64,000 nt of DNA from Ariolimax columbianus (Eukaryota; Mollusca; Gastropoda; Stylommatophora; Arionidae), in NCBI GenBank assembly GCA_036924085.1, contig JAVGWX010000003.1, positions 115,168,764-115,232,763 on the forward strand, read 5' to 3'. Made by a program: the position numbers and the translations under genes. The notes beneath the pieces are model-generated. The model was given only the letters and a program-made list of their open reading frames with translations, was not told where the DNA came from and did not search any database. Below are positions 46,710 through 58,697 of the stretch, piece by piece (the first letter of the stretch is position 1; each line of letters begins with the position of its first letter).

Positions 46710-47699
46710 AGCTACTCTACAATCCTGTCTCTTGAGTTATTGACTTTGTTGTAAGTTAGTCAGAGTTTCGGTTTTCATACAAACCTTTCTGTCTTTTCAA
46801 ACTTTCCTTTGTTACACCGTAGTATTCATTCTTATTTAGGCATAAACATATGAACCACATGTCTCTTTATTTAGTCACACCCCAGTAGCAGACTGCATAA
46901 TGCATACGTTGATCATTATTGAACGGTGCATAAACATGGGTTGGGAGAAATTGGTTTAAATAATTGAGTCTATGAAAATATTAATGTACAGAAGAATGTA
47001 GGCAATAAAGAAGTTTTGGTAAAGATGGAAAAACAAACATAAATAATAAAGAAATACAGATTAATGAATGCAATGCTTTAAATGTTGAAAGATATGAAAG
47101 ACATGTTTGAAAATCCTTTTCAAGGGATAAGTTGAAGGTAGATAAAGAAGAGCATGACCGAGCTGTAAGTGAGTAGAAAACATGAAGGCGAACAAACACT
47201 ACCACATCAGAGTGTACCATCAAGGCAAGATAAAGACAGTTTTATTTGTGGGAAGTAAGGATCGAGAGATGAACAAACAATACAATCTAAACCAAACAAT
47301 TGCTGCAGAGAATGGCTAGGAAATGGTAAAGCAACTATTACTAGGATTATTGTGACTTGACTTGTCATGTTCAAGTGCCATTGTAAAGCAGGTACTTAAG
47401 TTTCAAAAGTCTACATCGAGTGTTCAGCCATCTTATTGTACTGCATACATGGGCCCTAGATCTGCTCTTCATCATCATCTTCTACATTGTTCATTGTAAA
47501 GTTTTTATTTGATCTCCACATTGTTCTTTGTTCATGCATGTTTCATTCAAACACTTGTCTGTTTATATTGTTCTTCTCATCTAACTATTTCTTTTTCTAT
47601 AAATTCCATCTCTTACCGTTTCAGAATAGTGTTTCTGTTTGTTTAATTACCTTTCAATATTCCCATTATCAAGACAATATTGATTTTTCATAACTCTAC
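46710..47699. other. AT-rich, possibly more LINE remnant
   Basis: It may include further decayed parts of the minus-strand LINE at 47700-48120, but no motif is firm. Confidence 0.35.
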
Positions 47700-48120
47700 A
47701 AGTCTTTTTTCTCACATCCATTGCCATGAATGGTTTAGTAGTATCGTCTATTTCATTCTTTAATCCTATGTTAGCTTACCCAATCATGCGCTTAATTGTT
47801 GTTATTCATCTTATGAAAGTCCCAAGGTATCAGAAGGCATTCGTATTTTAAAATATTTTCCATTGTACATTTTATAATTTCTACCATTGCTATGAACATT
47901 GTTTCTGTTTTATGAACATTGAGATTGAGTCATTTTATTTCTCTTTCTCTGTTGTTATTGTCAAGCAGTATTTGTAAATTGCATTTATTATCTTTTATAA
48001 ACACAGTAATATTTGCATGAGAAAGCGTTTGGTCTCCCTGTCCTTTTCTTTTCTTATTTTACCAGAGCATTATTGGGGCATTACTAAAATATAGGTGTGT
48101 TCTTACTTGTTTGTTCGACA
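47700..48120 (-). pseudogene. LINE reverse-transcriptase core remnant
   Basis: Minus strand reads ANITVFIKDNKCNLQILLDN then NNREREIK, a stop, and LNLNVHKTETMFIA. This matches the YADDTVLI...LQxLLDxVNRESExxGLxLNVKKTETM segment of a LINE RT. The catalytic YADD is mutated, so it is inactive. Confidence 0.6.
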
Positions 48121-48714
48121 AGTGCTGATAATTCTGTGTAACACAGTGGTTCCTATACTGTATAGTACAACACTCAATTGTGTTGTGCAGGTTGACAAGG
48201 TACAAGGTCAAGTCAGTTAATGGGTCAAAAATGCTTACTTTAAAAAGAAAAGATATATGAGATACAAACTTGAAAACAATTTTTTATTGCACTTACAGTT
48301 TCCCTTATTACTCAACCTAATTTCCACAAACATTGATACACTTATCCCATCGCTATTTCTTTTTTTCTTCCTGTACCAAAACTTGTAGCATAGAAATCTT
48401 TAGTTTGCTGTGTCCCCACATTTGCACTTTACACTCAACCGTTGGTAAAATATTTCCAACAAAGGTGGGATCATGCGTTCTGCTGTAGACTAGACCATGC
48501 AAATGCCCTATTTGCAGCATTGTCTTTAATTGCTAGCATGTAAGTTCAAATCATATCCCATCCATCGTCTGGCATCTACAGTAATCACAATGCTGGATGC
48601 TGCAGCCACCTAATGGCACATTTAAATCAACCAACTACATTTTTAGCTATACCATAACAATTTGTGACCTACTTACTGATTGTCAAAATTGACTAGACTT
48701 GCTGTAACCAAGTG
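48121..48714. other. Unassigned sequence
   Basis: No supported feature. Confidence 0.45.
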
Positions 48715-49935
48715 TGTCATGAAGGATGGATCCGTGTTTTGTGAAGGAAGGTGTAGTGTGTTATGAAGGATGACCAGGTGGGTCATAAAAGATGACCAAG
48801 TGTGTTGTGAAGTATAATCAAGTGTGTTGTGAAGGATGGCCAAGTGTGTTGTGAAGGATGACCAAGTGTGTTGTGAAGGATGAACAAGTGTGTTGTGAAG
48901 GATGACCATGTGTGTTGTGAAGGATAACCAAGTGTGTTGTGAAGAATGAACAAGTGTGTTGTGAAGGATGACCGAGTGTGTTATGAAGGATGAACAAGTG
49001 TGTTGTGACGGAGGAACAAGTGTGTTGTGAAGGATGAACAAGTGTGTTGTGAAGGATGAACAAGTGTGCTGTGAAGGATGAACAAGTGTGTTGTGACGGA
49101 TGAACATGTGTGTTGTGAAGGATGAACAAGTGTGTTGTGAAGGATGACCAAGTGTGTTGTGAAGGATGAACAAGTGTGTTGTGAAGGATGACCATGTGTG
49201 TTGTGAAGGATGACCAAGTGTGTTGTGAAGTATAATCAAGTGTGTTGTGAAGGATGGCCAAGTGTGTTGTGAAGGATGGCCAAGTGTGTTGTGACGGATG
49301 AACAAGTGTGTTGTGAAGGATGAACAAGTGTGTTGGGAAGTATAATCAAGTGTGTTGTGAAGGATGAACAAGTGTGTTGTGAAGGATGACCAAGTGTGTT
49401 GTGAAGGATGACCAAGTGTGTTGTGAAGGATGACCAAGTTGGTCATATAGGATGACCAAGTGTGTTGTGAAGGATGACCAAGTGTGTTGTGAAGGATGAC
49501 CAAGTGGGTCATATAGGATGAACAAGTGCGTTGTGAAGGATGAACAAGTGTGTTGTGAATATGAACAAGTGTGTTGTGAAGGATGAACAAGTGTGTTATG
49601 AAGGATGAACAAGTGTGTTGTGAAGGATGAACAAGTGTGTTGTGAAGGATGAACAAGTGTGTTGTGAAGGATGAACAAGTGGGTCATATATGATGACCAA
49701 GTGTGTTGTGACGGATGAACAAGTGTGTTGTGAAGGATGAACAAGTGTGTTGTGAAGGATGAACAAGTGGGTCATATAGGATGACCAAGTGTGTTGTGAC
49801 GGATGAACAAGTAGGTCATATAGGATGACCAAGTGTGTTGTGACGGATGACCAAATATGTTGTGAACAATGATCGAGTGTGTTGTGAAGTTCAATTAAAT
49901 GGGATGATTGTTGACCAAGTGTGTTGAGAAAAGTG
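48715..49935. repeat. 22-bp minisatellite, ~55 units
   Basis: Units of aacaagtgtgttgtgaagga plus tg, with variants (gaccaagtg, gggtcatatagg, tgacggatg). The repeat carries no stop on the minus strand, so overlapping frames of up to 327 codons arise there. They are not credible genes. Confidence 0.95.
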
Positions 49936-51224
49936 ACTATTTTTATCCATAATCGTGACATATTCGACTTCCTGGTATACAAAAGAATGCACCGCCAATG
50001 ACATAGCTCAAAGTGATGTGGTCACGACATGGTGCAAATTCGTTAGACAGAAAAGCAATTTTAAAAAAATGAAGGAACAGTTTCCGGTTTCACCATTGTG
50101 TACTCTTAACCTTCCTTCCATGTTCCGTTTAGTCATGAGAGTTATGTCCCTTCTTCACAATCTAGCAATGATAAGAAGCAAGGCTTACAAGAAACGATAC
50201 TTGTCCGATGCTTATGAATCATAAAAGCCCTGGAATTTCCCAATACAAAACAACCACTGTTATCGCTGGTTAAAGTATTTCTATTTTCGCTTTTGTTGTT
50301 TGTTGTCTGGGTTGTGTTGGTCTTCTAAAAGTGAGTCATCATTCACGTATGGTGGTGGTGTTTACTTGAAATACAAATAGTATGCTTGCACGAGTTGAGG
50401 TACATAACAGGAGAAAAATAAATTGTAGGTTTACAACAAAACAAACTATGCCAAGTGGTTAGGGTATGGAATGTTGGACGCCTGGAATCCTATCTAGTTA
50501 GGCCTAGATTACGTATTTCCATTTGGCCACCAATGCATTTGACACTGTTCTGACGCATGTTCCCAAGCACTTGAGTGTCTTTCTTCGGTGGGCGTTTACG
50601 TAGCAATTAGTTTTACATTATGAAGTTGCAAGCCCCACCCATAGCCGCAACTACTTTTTTGTCATGTTTTACGACATACTTGGACGTGCGGTGGCTATAT
50701 TCTTTATCCATTTTATTAACTTAATAAAACCTAGATTTGAGGCGAGATGTTCAAAGGTATATTCCGGCCAAACATGGAGAAAATATGTGTTTTTACTGGA
50801 ACAAAACAGAGGATAAACAGTTGGTCTGCTGTTGTTTTATGAAGCAGTCCATGCGTTTGTGGTTACTATGTACATATTCTTTCATATTTAGAATCTGCAA
50901 ATAGCCCCAAGTTGAAAATTCCTTACCCTTGCTCAAGTCAAGCCTATTTTCTTTAAATCGTACACAAGAAGCTCTTTAAATGTGTGTCTTGAAGGGCACA
51001 CATGCCGACATTCCCTTGATGGTACACGACAGCTGCATATATTTACCTTTAATGTGGTACGTACAAGCTATAAGTATATTGATAACTACACACACGTTCT
51101 ATAGATATTCTTTTAATGTTAAATAAAAGTGTTATAAGTATCCCCTTATTAATTAATAAAAATCATATAGGTATTCCTCTATTGTCACGTTCACAAACTA
51201 AATATTAAACTTTTGTTCATACAC
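49936..51224. other. Unassigned; 89-codon frame; weak tRNA-like site
   Basis: The plus-strand frame 49955-50224 has no known domain. gccaagtggttagggta at about 50450 resembles an A box. Confidence 0.35.
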
Positions 51225-51430
51225 GTATAATATAAGTTCCACTATTGTTACATACACATACTGTAAATTGTACACTATTGTTGCATACATATAATGTAAA
51301 TATTACACTGCTCTTATATACACGTACTGTAACTATTACACTATTGTTTACATACACGTACTGTAAATATTACGCTATTGTTACATACACGTGTTGTAAA
51401 TATGCCACTATTGGTACATACATGTAAATA
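51225..51430. repeat. ~35-bp degenerate tandem repeat
   Basis: Units built on tacacgtactgtaaatatta then cactattgttacata. More decayed units extend upstream to about 51060. Confidence 0.8.
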
Positions 51431-52363
51431 TTTGCTACACAAAACTGTCCTCTACTCATTCTTCTAATGCTAAATTAACGTCCTATAGCTACTGAGCCAT
51501 TTAGGTTGTTTTTTTTTCTTCTTCTAATATTAGAACATATACTTCACAAACGTGTATTTCCAGTTACAAGTTTTTGTTCCACGCATAACTTTCGCTATTC
51601 TGCCATTGAAAACATTAGAAAGTGTTTACGTGTCACACGAATATGAGGTTAGTGTGTCTTATAGTATACAAAGGGGGGAAAGACTATTGGCTCGCTACAA
51701 AACAGGCGATGCGAAATTGTTAGGGATATGGGGGCGGAACAGAATGTGAATACTTTCGATTTTGTTTTACAATCAAACGCTTGTCAAGTATGGATGAATG
51801 ACTGGTGAAAGGGAGAACACTTATGGCTTTCTCCAGAGTTAGGTAACTTTGGTTCTACGTAACATAACATAACAGTTATACACGATTATGAATTATCGTA
51901 AAGTATAAACTGTTTTGTGACGACTGGCTACACAGAAGTACTCATATGTTTCGTCATTAACCGACACAGAATGATCTGTTCTGCTCGTACATCAGTTCCT
52001 TTTTATATAACATATACAAAAGTTGAGTACATTTTTTCACTATTGGCTATATGTGGAGAATGATATTGTCTTTAAGATTGTGCCAGCAACCTTGCGAACA
52101 TGTGTACTTCCGTCGTGTATTACCGTGACCCGGATGATGAGCAAAGAGTAGTAACACTGTAACCTGTCAAGCATGTCGTAAAGAAACATCAAGGAAGTTT
52201 GGGCATGGGGCTGGCTCCCTCATCATGTAGTACCTGTAAGCAACAACAGAACGAAAAGAAGAACTTAATGCTTCATGTTAGGAAAAGAACGGCCAAGTTA
52301 AAGTTAGTACGTGTCACGTATGTAAGAATACAGATGTGTGAGTGTGTGTACGTATGTCTATGC

Positions 52364-52407
<44 letters not shown>

Positions 52408-52519
52408 CTACCGAAAATTTAGAGGCAGCTGATTCGTTGCCATGCTTGATCTACGAGAGTTATGTCAGATCCATTGTATAGGTTCAGTGCCGTGTTTTAT
52501 TTTAATATCAGTGTCCTAA
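51431..52519. other. Unassigned sequence with (GA)n
   Basis: Dinucleotide GA run at 52361-52408. No coding region supported. Confidence 0.5.
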
Positions 52520-52640
52520 TGAATATCACATTGGCTAAGGCATCAAAAATTGTATCCTAACAAATATCACATTGGCTAAGGCATCCAAAATTGTATGCTA
52601 ACAAATATCACATTGGCTAAGGCATCCAAAATTGCTAAAT
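52520..52640. repeat. ~41-bp tandem repeat
   Basis: Three units of aatatcacattggctaaggc then atccaaaattgtatgctaaca. Confidence 0.9.
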
Positions 52641-53214
52641 GGAGGCAAGATGGACAAAACATTAACTAATATATTCGCACATCAAGTATTTTGTCAGTGT
52701 TGGATATGGACCCTTACCAAAGCACAACACCAAAAGATGGCATACATCTTAATGAGATGTTTGCGAAAAGAGGCCAGGATCGAGAGACAGGTCGGGATAA
52801 GAAACAAATAAATCCGAAGACACGGAACTTTTATTTTTCGTTGTGTCAATTTTGACGACTTCTGGCCATGCTACGCACAATTCAACCATGGTCATCTACA
52901 GTTTCTAAACTCTAGATGGACATGATTCAACCCTAATTATATTAGGGCATGGTGTCCTTTTTTGTCATCATGATCATGTTCTTTTATATTTTTCTTATTA
53001 TTAATCAGTTTTCATGAGTGATTAGTTCTTGGGGATTCTTGTTAATATTGCTGGAGGTTCCGTGACTTTCTGTCCCACCCAGGGGAGAAACTAGAAATGT
53101 ATCTTGACCCCCATCCCGTCCACAGAGAGGAGCATGTTCTTATATCATATTTAATTGGTCTTGTGATCTAGCTTGCTGCTATAAATATAACTGTGCTTTT
53201 TTTGGCCACGATTA

Positions 53215-53715
53215 AAGAAGGTAAAGGTAAAGATGGGTTACATGGCAACAGTTGCCGTCGGGGATGAAGTTATCTCTTCATGCCTTAGAACAGGACACAA
53301 CCGACTCCGCAGCCACATGTATACAACAATGAAGATTGGCAACTTAGCCATGTGTACATGTGGACAGGCACCGCAGACAGCAGAGCACATTCTACAAAAC
53401 TGCCCCGAATATAATATACAGAGACAATCTCACTGGCCCATAGAAACAACACTGGAAGAGAAACTACAAAAGACTGAAGTTTATACAAGAGACAACATTG
53501 CAGATATAGACAATATGTTTAAATGAACGAAAGAAGAAGAAGAAGAAGATCTCTTCATGGAATAAGCCGCAACCTAAGTGAGGTGAGGAGGAAAGTTCAC
53601 TTCCATACGTTAGGTACCCATTTACAACAGGGAGGAATGGAGAAGCTGTCGTATCAGGAACGAACCCCGCCCGGATTTGTTTCTATCCATCCATGATTTC
53701 GAACGATGGCGCGGT
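53215..53715 (-). mobile_element. SINE family F interrupted by a LINE
   Basis: Minus-strand copy: 3' block gttgccgtcggggatgaagt before the insertion, then ggtacccatttacaacaggg and the head region after it. The LINE at 53283-53548 splits it. Confidence 0.65.
53283..53548 (+). pseudogene. 5'-truncated LINE 3' end (second RNase H-type lineage)
   Basis: Frame reads LRTGHNRLRSHMYTTMKIGN, the Cys-His motif (CTCG to HILQNC), then LEEKL and a stop, followed by (GAA)n. It is clearly related to 415-1240 but a different lineage. The ATG-started frame (53233) begins in SINE DNA. A perfect 11-bp duplication atctcttcatg flanks it (53272-53282, 53549-53559). Confidence 0.88.
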
Positions 53716-53814
53716 GTAATCCCAGTCTTAGCAAACCTTCTCATGGTTGACCAAGCTACACGCTCCACTATTAAAATAGGAGTACACGCTAATTGGATTT
53801 ACGAAGAGTGATGA

Positions 53815-54025
53815 AATTATCATGGACTTAATATGAACTTATCATGAACTTATGATGAACATTATGGACTTATGATGTACATCGTGAACTTATCATGAAC
53901 TTAGCATGAACATCGTGAACTTATCATGAACTTATTATGAACATTGTGAACTTATCATGAACTTATGATGAACATTATGGACTTATGATGAACATCATGA
54001 ACTTATCATGAACTTATGATGGAAT
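53815..54025. repeat. Degenerate tandem repeat
   Basis: Units mixing atgaacttatcatgaactta and tgatgaacattatggactta. Confidence 0.85.
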
Positions 54026-54574
54026 GTTATGAAATCAAAATAATTAATATTACAGAAAAAAAGTGGCGCTGGATCGTTTGTAATGAAGATAAAAGTAGGG
54101 TTCAAGAAGCAAAACTTATTGGCCCAATAGTTATAAATGACAGTCTGCAAAATGTGTCATTTCATCGTCTCTGTCTTTTTCTACTCTTAGATAAAGTGTG
54201 GGGAAGTCTTCTTCTTCTTCTTCTTCTTTTTCGTCGTCTTCTTCTTCGTCATGTTTTTTTCCCTGTTACGCCTACACGTGAATATCAGTTCTCAGTAGAA
54301 AGAGTTCTTTAAAGCTTCCTAACAGTTTTATGTGTGGGTAAGTGTAATCTTATTTCATTAGCCACCTGTGTGGTCGTTGATATCTTCTTATTCTTCTTTT
54401 TCTGCTTCTGTCTATGTATTCGTCATGAAAAGTACGTTGTGGAGTAGTTTTCCGGGAAGATGCGTTATCAGCAGCTTTAGGCACGATACATCAGGTTTCA
54501 TGACGAAATTTTGGGACCAGGTTGAGCTTCCCTCTGCGATCCCTTATCTCTTAACCGGACTAGAGATTGTAGCC
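54026..54574. other. Unassigned sequence with (TTC)n
   Basis: The plus-strand frame 54016-54312 passes through a TTC run (54212-54250). Nothing recognised. Confidence 0.4.
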
Positions 54575-54668
54575 TGTTTGTGGGGCCGCTACTTGGTACA
54601 GATTTGCAGCCTGTTTGTGGGGCCGCTACTTGGTACAGATTGTAGCCTTTTTGTGGGGCCGCTACTTT
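54575..54668. repeat. ~34-bp tandem repeat
   Basis: Three units of tagcctgtttgtggggccgc then tacttggtacagat. Confidence 0.9.
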
Positions 54669-54796
54669 GGAGCGAAATTGGTTCGAATCAGCAATAGTTG
54701 GCTGACTGATGCAAACAGCCGGGTATGAGTCACTGGCTGCAGTCAGCTCAGTCACTTCTGCATCTTTGGTGCTATATTTTCAATCATGCAGTAATG

Positions 54797-55005
54797 CTTT
54801 AACACAGTCGATTGATCTTATTCTTACACAGTCGATTGATCTTATTCTTACACAGTCGATTGATCAGTTTCTTACACAGTCGATTGATCTTATTCTTACA
54901 CAGTCGATTGATCTTATTCTTACACAGTCGATTGATCAGTTTCTTACACAGTCGATTGATCAGTTTCTTACACAGTCGATTGATCAGTTTCTTACACAGT
55001 CGATT
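54797..55005. repeat. 24-bp minisatellite
   Basis: Nine units of cacagtcgattgatcttatt plus ctta, with the alternative cagtttctta. The 24-bp length keeps plus-strand frames open. Confidence 0.95.
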
Positions 55006-55670
55006 GCTCTTTTTCTTGCTCTTTCTCTTACCTGGAATACCTGCCGCATGTTTTTATAAATTTTTGCGTTGATTAGGTTAGTAAAATTGGTACCAGAGGA
55101 AAAGACTGAGTGTAAAGAACACTTAAAGAAGACATGAGTGAAATATAGGACAGTTTCGGACTAGGAGGGTGGGGGTGGGGGCTAGGGAATTGGGGAAAGA
55201 TAAAATGAATCGGTAGAGATACAAGATGCACACCATCTCCTTCTTTGTTTGATCTTTTTTCGTAAAACTGTTTTCTGCATGTTGCGGTCCTTGGACTCGA
55301 CTGCGATATTCGCGCATATTAGTCAGACACAACCGCTTCCGATTAGTCTTATTATCCAGGCCAATGCTGCAAAGTCTTTAACTCTCACCAGACTACCTGC
55401 AATGAGCTGAAAGTTTGAAGTAGAGAGTTTTATTTCTTCTAGATGAGTTTTCACCGCCATAAATCGCTGACAGGCCTTCATTTACCCAGAGCAGTCTCGT
55501 TTTAGAGAGCAGCAACTCGCCTGTGCTCGTGCTAGTTGCACCAGACAGTTGATGAGATCGTCAAAAACTAGGCTTTTATTACCAGAACTGTGTCCAGTAC
55601 ATGCCATGTGTGTGTTTAGTAGGAAGTAAACGATCATCTCATCTCAGTTCCACTCCCGACTATGACATCA
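55006..55670. other. Mostly unassigned
   Basis: Apart from a decayed SINE A piece, no feature is supported. Confidence 0.4.
55255..55390 (-). mobile_element. SINE family A, decayed
   Basis: gactcgactgcgatattcgc and cagacacaaccgcttccg correspond to the core of family A on the minus strand. Confidence 0.5.
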
Positions 55671-55682
55671 TTTGAGATCTCA

Positions 55683-57208
55683 TGCACAGATGGATCTGTG
55701 TTGGTGAGCGATAACAAGGGAGGCAGTGGAATCTACATCAAACACTCCAATGGCGACATAGAAATCACTCCATACCAGCTGGGGAGACTTGTATCAATTT
55801 CAGAGCTGAAGCAAGAGCTGGCCATTAAATAACTCAGATTGTTATCAGCAAAAACATAACTACAAGGAAAGCAGTTATCATAACAGACTCCAGCAGTGTA
55901 CTCCAGGCCATCTCAAGGTACAAAAAAGATATACTCTAATGTGAAATAAAATACAACACCGGACTGCTATATAATAAAACACATTTAGTTCCGGACCCAC
56001 TGTGGGATCCCTGGAAACAAGGAAGCAGATGAGCTCGCAAAAACCGTAAATGGAGGCACACAGACTCACCAACTACAAAGCTATAAAGAAGCAAAGACAC
56101 TTATCAAACGATCCAGAGAACAGAATGGAGAGACCAGCACAAAGAATACAAGCCAAAAAATGACAGCATAGACAAACTTGGCAGACAAAGATCTTCAGAC
56201 TCAGAACGGGATATTGGAGACTCAAGGTCCACCTCCACATAATGGGTCTCAGAGACACGGCCACGTGCGATTGTGGAACACCCAAGCAAACACCAGAACA
56301 TATTCTGCAAGAATACCGCATCTATGCAGACCAAAGCGAGACAGTCTAGCCTGGAGGAGCGACCATGCTCGAAAAGTTGTGGCGAAGAATTGAAACGCAC
56401 AGTCTCCTTCGGAAACCTCACCGGACTAGAAGCATAGCATCAGTTGATCGTGAACCTCACTGGACTAGAAGCACAGCATCAGTTGATCGTGAACCTCACT
56501 GGACTAGAAGCATAGCATCAGTTGATCGTGAACCTCACTGGACTAGAAGCATAGCATCAGTTGATCGTGAACCTCACTGGACTAGAAGCATAGCATCAGT
56601 TGATCGTGAACCTCACTGGACTAGAAGCATAGCATCAGTTGATCGTGAACCTCACTGGACTAGAAGCATAGCATCAGTTGATCGTGAACCTCACTGGACT
56701 AGAAGCATAGCATCAGTTGATCGTGAACCTCACTGGACTAGAAGCATAGCATCAGTTGATCGTGTACCTCACTGGACTAGAAGCATAGCATCAGTTGATC
56801 GTGAACCTCACTGGACTAGAAGCATAGCATCAGTTGATCGTGAACCTCACTGGACTAGAAGCATAGCATCAGTTGATCGTGAACCTCACTGGACTAGAAG
56901 CATAGCATCAGTTGATCGTGAACCTCACTGGACTAGAAGCATAGCATCAGTTGATCGTGAACCTCACTGGACTAGAAGCATAGCATCAGTTGATCGTGAA
57001 CCTCCCCGGACTAGAAGCACAACATCAGTTGATCGTGAACCTCCCCGGACTAGAAGCACAGCATCAGTTGATCGTGAACCTCCCCGGACTAGAAGCACAG
57101 CATCAGTTGATCGTGAACCTCCCCAGACTAGAAGCACAACATCAGTTGATCGTGAACCTCCCCAGACTAGAAGCACAGCATCAGTTGATCGATGAAGAAG
57201 AAGAAGAA
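55683..57208 (+). pseudogene. RNase H LINE 3' end with expanded terminus
   Basis: Starts at CTDGSV, keeps VIITDSSSVLQAIS, GNKEADELAKT and CDCG to EHILQE in broken frames (the last motif Cys is Tyr). The ORF end reads NLTGLEA and stop. A frameshift near 55790 and several stops inactivate it. The terminal 39 bp are amplified about 20 times (56410-57195), then (GAA)n follows. The duplication gagatctca flanks the whole (55674-55682, 57209-57217). Confidence 0.82.
56410..57195 (+). repeat. 39-bp minisatellite from a LINE 3' end
   Basis: About 20 units of aacctcactggactagaagc then atagcatcagttgatcgtg. The first unit encodes the LINE's last codons and stop (NLTGLEA). The last five or so units carry a ccccgg or ccccag variant. 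A different frame is open for 276 codons by unit length only. Confidence 0.93.
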
Positions 57209-57427
57209 GAGATCTCACGTCCCAACGTGACGAAATGATCACGAACTCTGCACGAGCAACAACTTCCAGTCATTTGTGTTGAAGGCAAAAAAATACACTC
57301 GGTTCATTTGAACAAATATAAATATTTGTTGTTTTTGTTGTTATTGTTGCTTTTGTTGTTGTTGTTTTTCTTCTTCTTTGTCTTCTTCTTCTTCTTTACC
57401 AATTAAGTGATGTTTTCTGTCTACAAG

Positions 57428-57594
57428 AAGATATAGAACCTCCACCAACATCTCAAAATAGTCGCCGTTTACGACATGCGTTCAGCACACCTATTCCTTC
57501 TTCACCAGTAAGGAGTCCTGGGATCTACTCGTGGGATGAACCCTATGGAATGATAGCGACATATTATACCCAATACATACCAACAATCAGTTGA
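57428..57594 (+). CDS. Candidate terminal exon, unknown protein
   Basis: A long pyrimidine tract (TTC-rich) ends in ttttctgtctacaag at 57427. The frame that follows is open to TGA at 57592-57594: DIEPPPTSQNSRRLRHAFST, then PIPSSPVRSPGIYSWDEPYG and MIATYYTQYIPTIS, about 55 codons rich in Pro, Ser and Arg. It is not repetitive and resembles a real C-terminus. No upstream exon was found and no clear polyadenylation signal follows. Confidence 0.35.
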
Positions 57595-58409
57595 ACGGTT
57601 GCTCAAAAGCACAGCCCACAATGCCCGTTGCACAATTTTTTGTGTGAAAAGGTGCAACAACCACGCAGTGTGAAGTTACATAAATTAATCCACTTAATAA
57701 CACTGGCTTCTAATATTACTTTTGTGAAGTACTTTTATATTTCGGAAATAGAATCTCCCTAGTGCATTGTCCCTGTAGCAATATTGATTTTATCAGGTCC
57801 GCGGCAAATAGCATACTCTTGTCAAGCAGGTATTATTGAGCGCTATTACGCTGCTACTTTTCTTTCTAACCACAAAAAGAATTCAAAAAAAATTGTAAGA
57901 ACAGTAAAGATGGCTGTTTCATTGCGGAGGTATGTTTTATGTGTCGATACGTTGGTGATTTTTATCTTGTTATTCCGAAAATGTCCTGAATGTTTATTTG
58001 TTTAATGTTGATATTGTTTTACAGTTTACTGTGTTTGAGGAAAATTAAGAAAACTTGATACTATTGAGTGGAAAACAATGTAGCGAAAGGATGGGGAGGT
58101 CAAGGATTCTTTAAGCACTAAATATACCGTAAACCAGCCAACAGAAAAGTAGACCTAGATAACTATCTATATACATGAACATTAATGTCGCCATGGTATG
58201 CGACGATCTATGCTTAATAATGGTAAATTTAGAAAGTAATAGGGTCTTTACAAATGTATGTGTCTGTCGCTCGAGGGGTATCTGTGTTGAATAAATTAGA
58301 TTCATGGTATCCACTCAAGCGTGTTGTAAACGACGGTTTGTATATAACTAGCAGACGAGTTTAAATCAGATTTGAAATAGAAAATTATAAGAACAAAAAT
58401 AATTCATAA
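57595..58409. other. Unassigned sequence
   Basis: Short frames only. This could be the 3' UTR if the preceding exon is real. Confidence 0.4.
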
Positions 58410-58485
58410 GACTCGGCCATGATTTGAACCACAGACATCTAGCACTCCAGGCAAAAAGTACATCCCTGGATCACCGTGCGGCTAA
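58410..58485 (-). mobile_element. tRNA-like SINE head
   Basis: Minus strand: A box tagccgcacggtga, B box ggttcaaatca, about 75 bases. No intact acceptor stem. Confidence 0.5.
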
Positions 58486-58584
58486 AAAAAAAAGTTTCAC
58501 AAAGGAAGTATTTAGTGTTGGAAACACTTTTTGTTTCATACAAAACTTATCTAGCTGTATTGATTACCAACAAAATGAGCTCGC

Positions 58585-58697
58585 TCTTTTTCTTCTGCGT
58601 TCGTTTTCAATCTCTCGCTCCCAAACCCTGAACAGAGCTTTATAAGTCGCATGATGTAGTCTGGAGAACGGAATGCGCTGTGTTGCTAGGTTACAGG
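58585..58697 (-). mobile_element. SINE family A, tail part
   Basis: From a ttcttctgcgttcgttttc tail to gttgctaggttacag, then cut off where family C begins. Confidence 0.75.

Noticed and set aside
48673..49982. His/Thr/Ser-rich 327-codon minus-strand frame
   Set aside because: Translation of the 22-bp repeat in successive frames, not a protein.
53233..53282. N-terminus (MGYMATVAVGDEVISS) of the frame at 53233-53526
   Set aside because: This part is SINE family F DNA upstream of the LINE junction; only the sequence from 53283 is LINE-derived.
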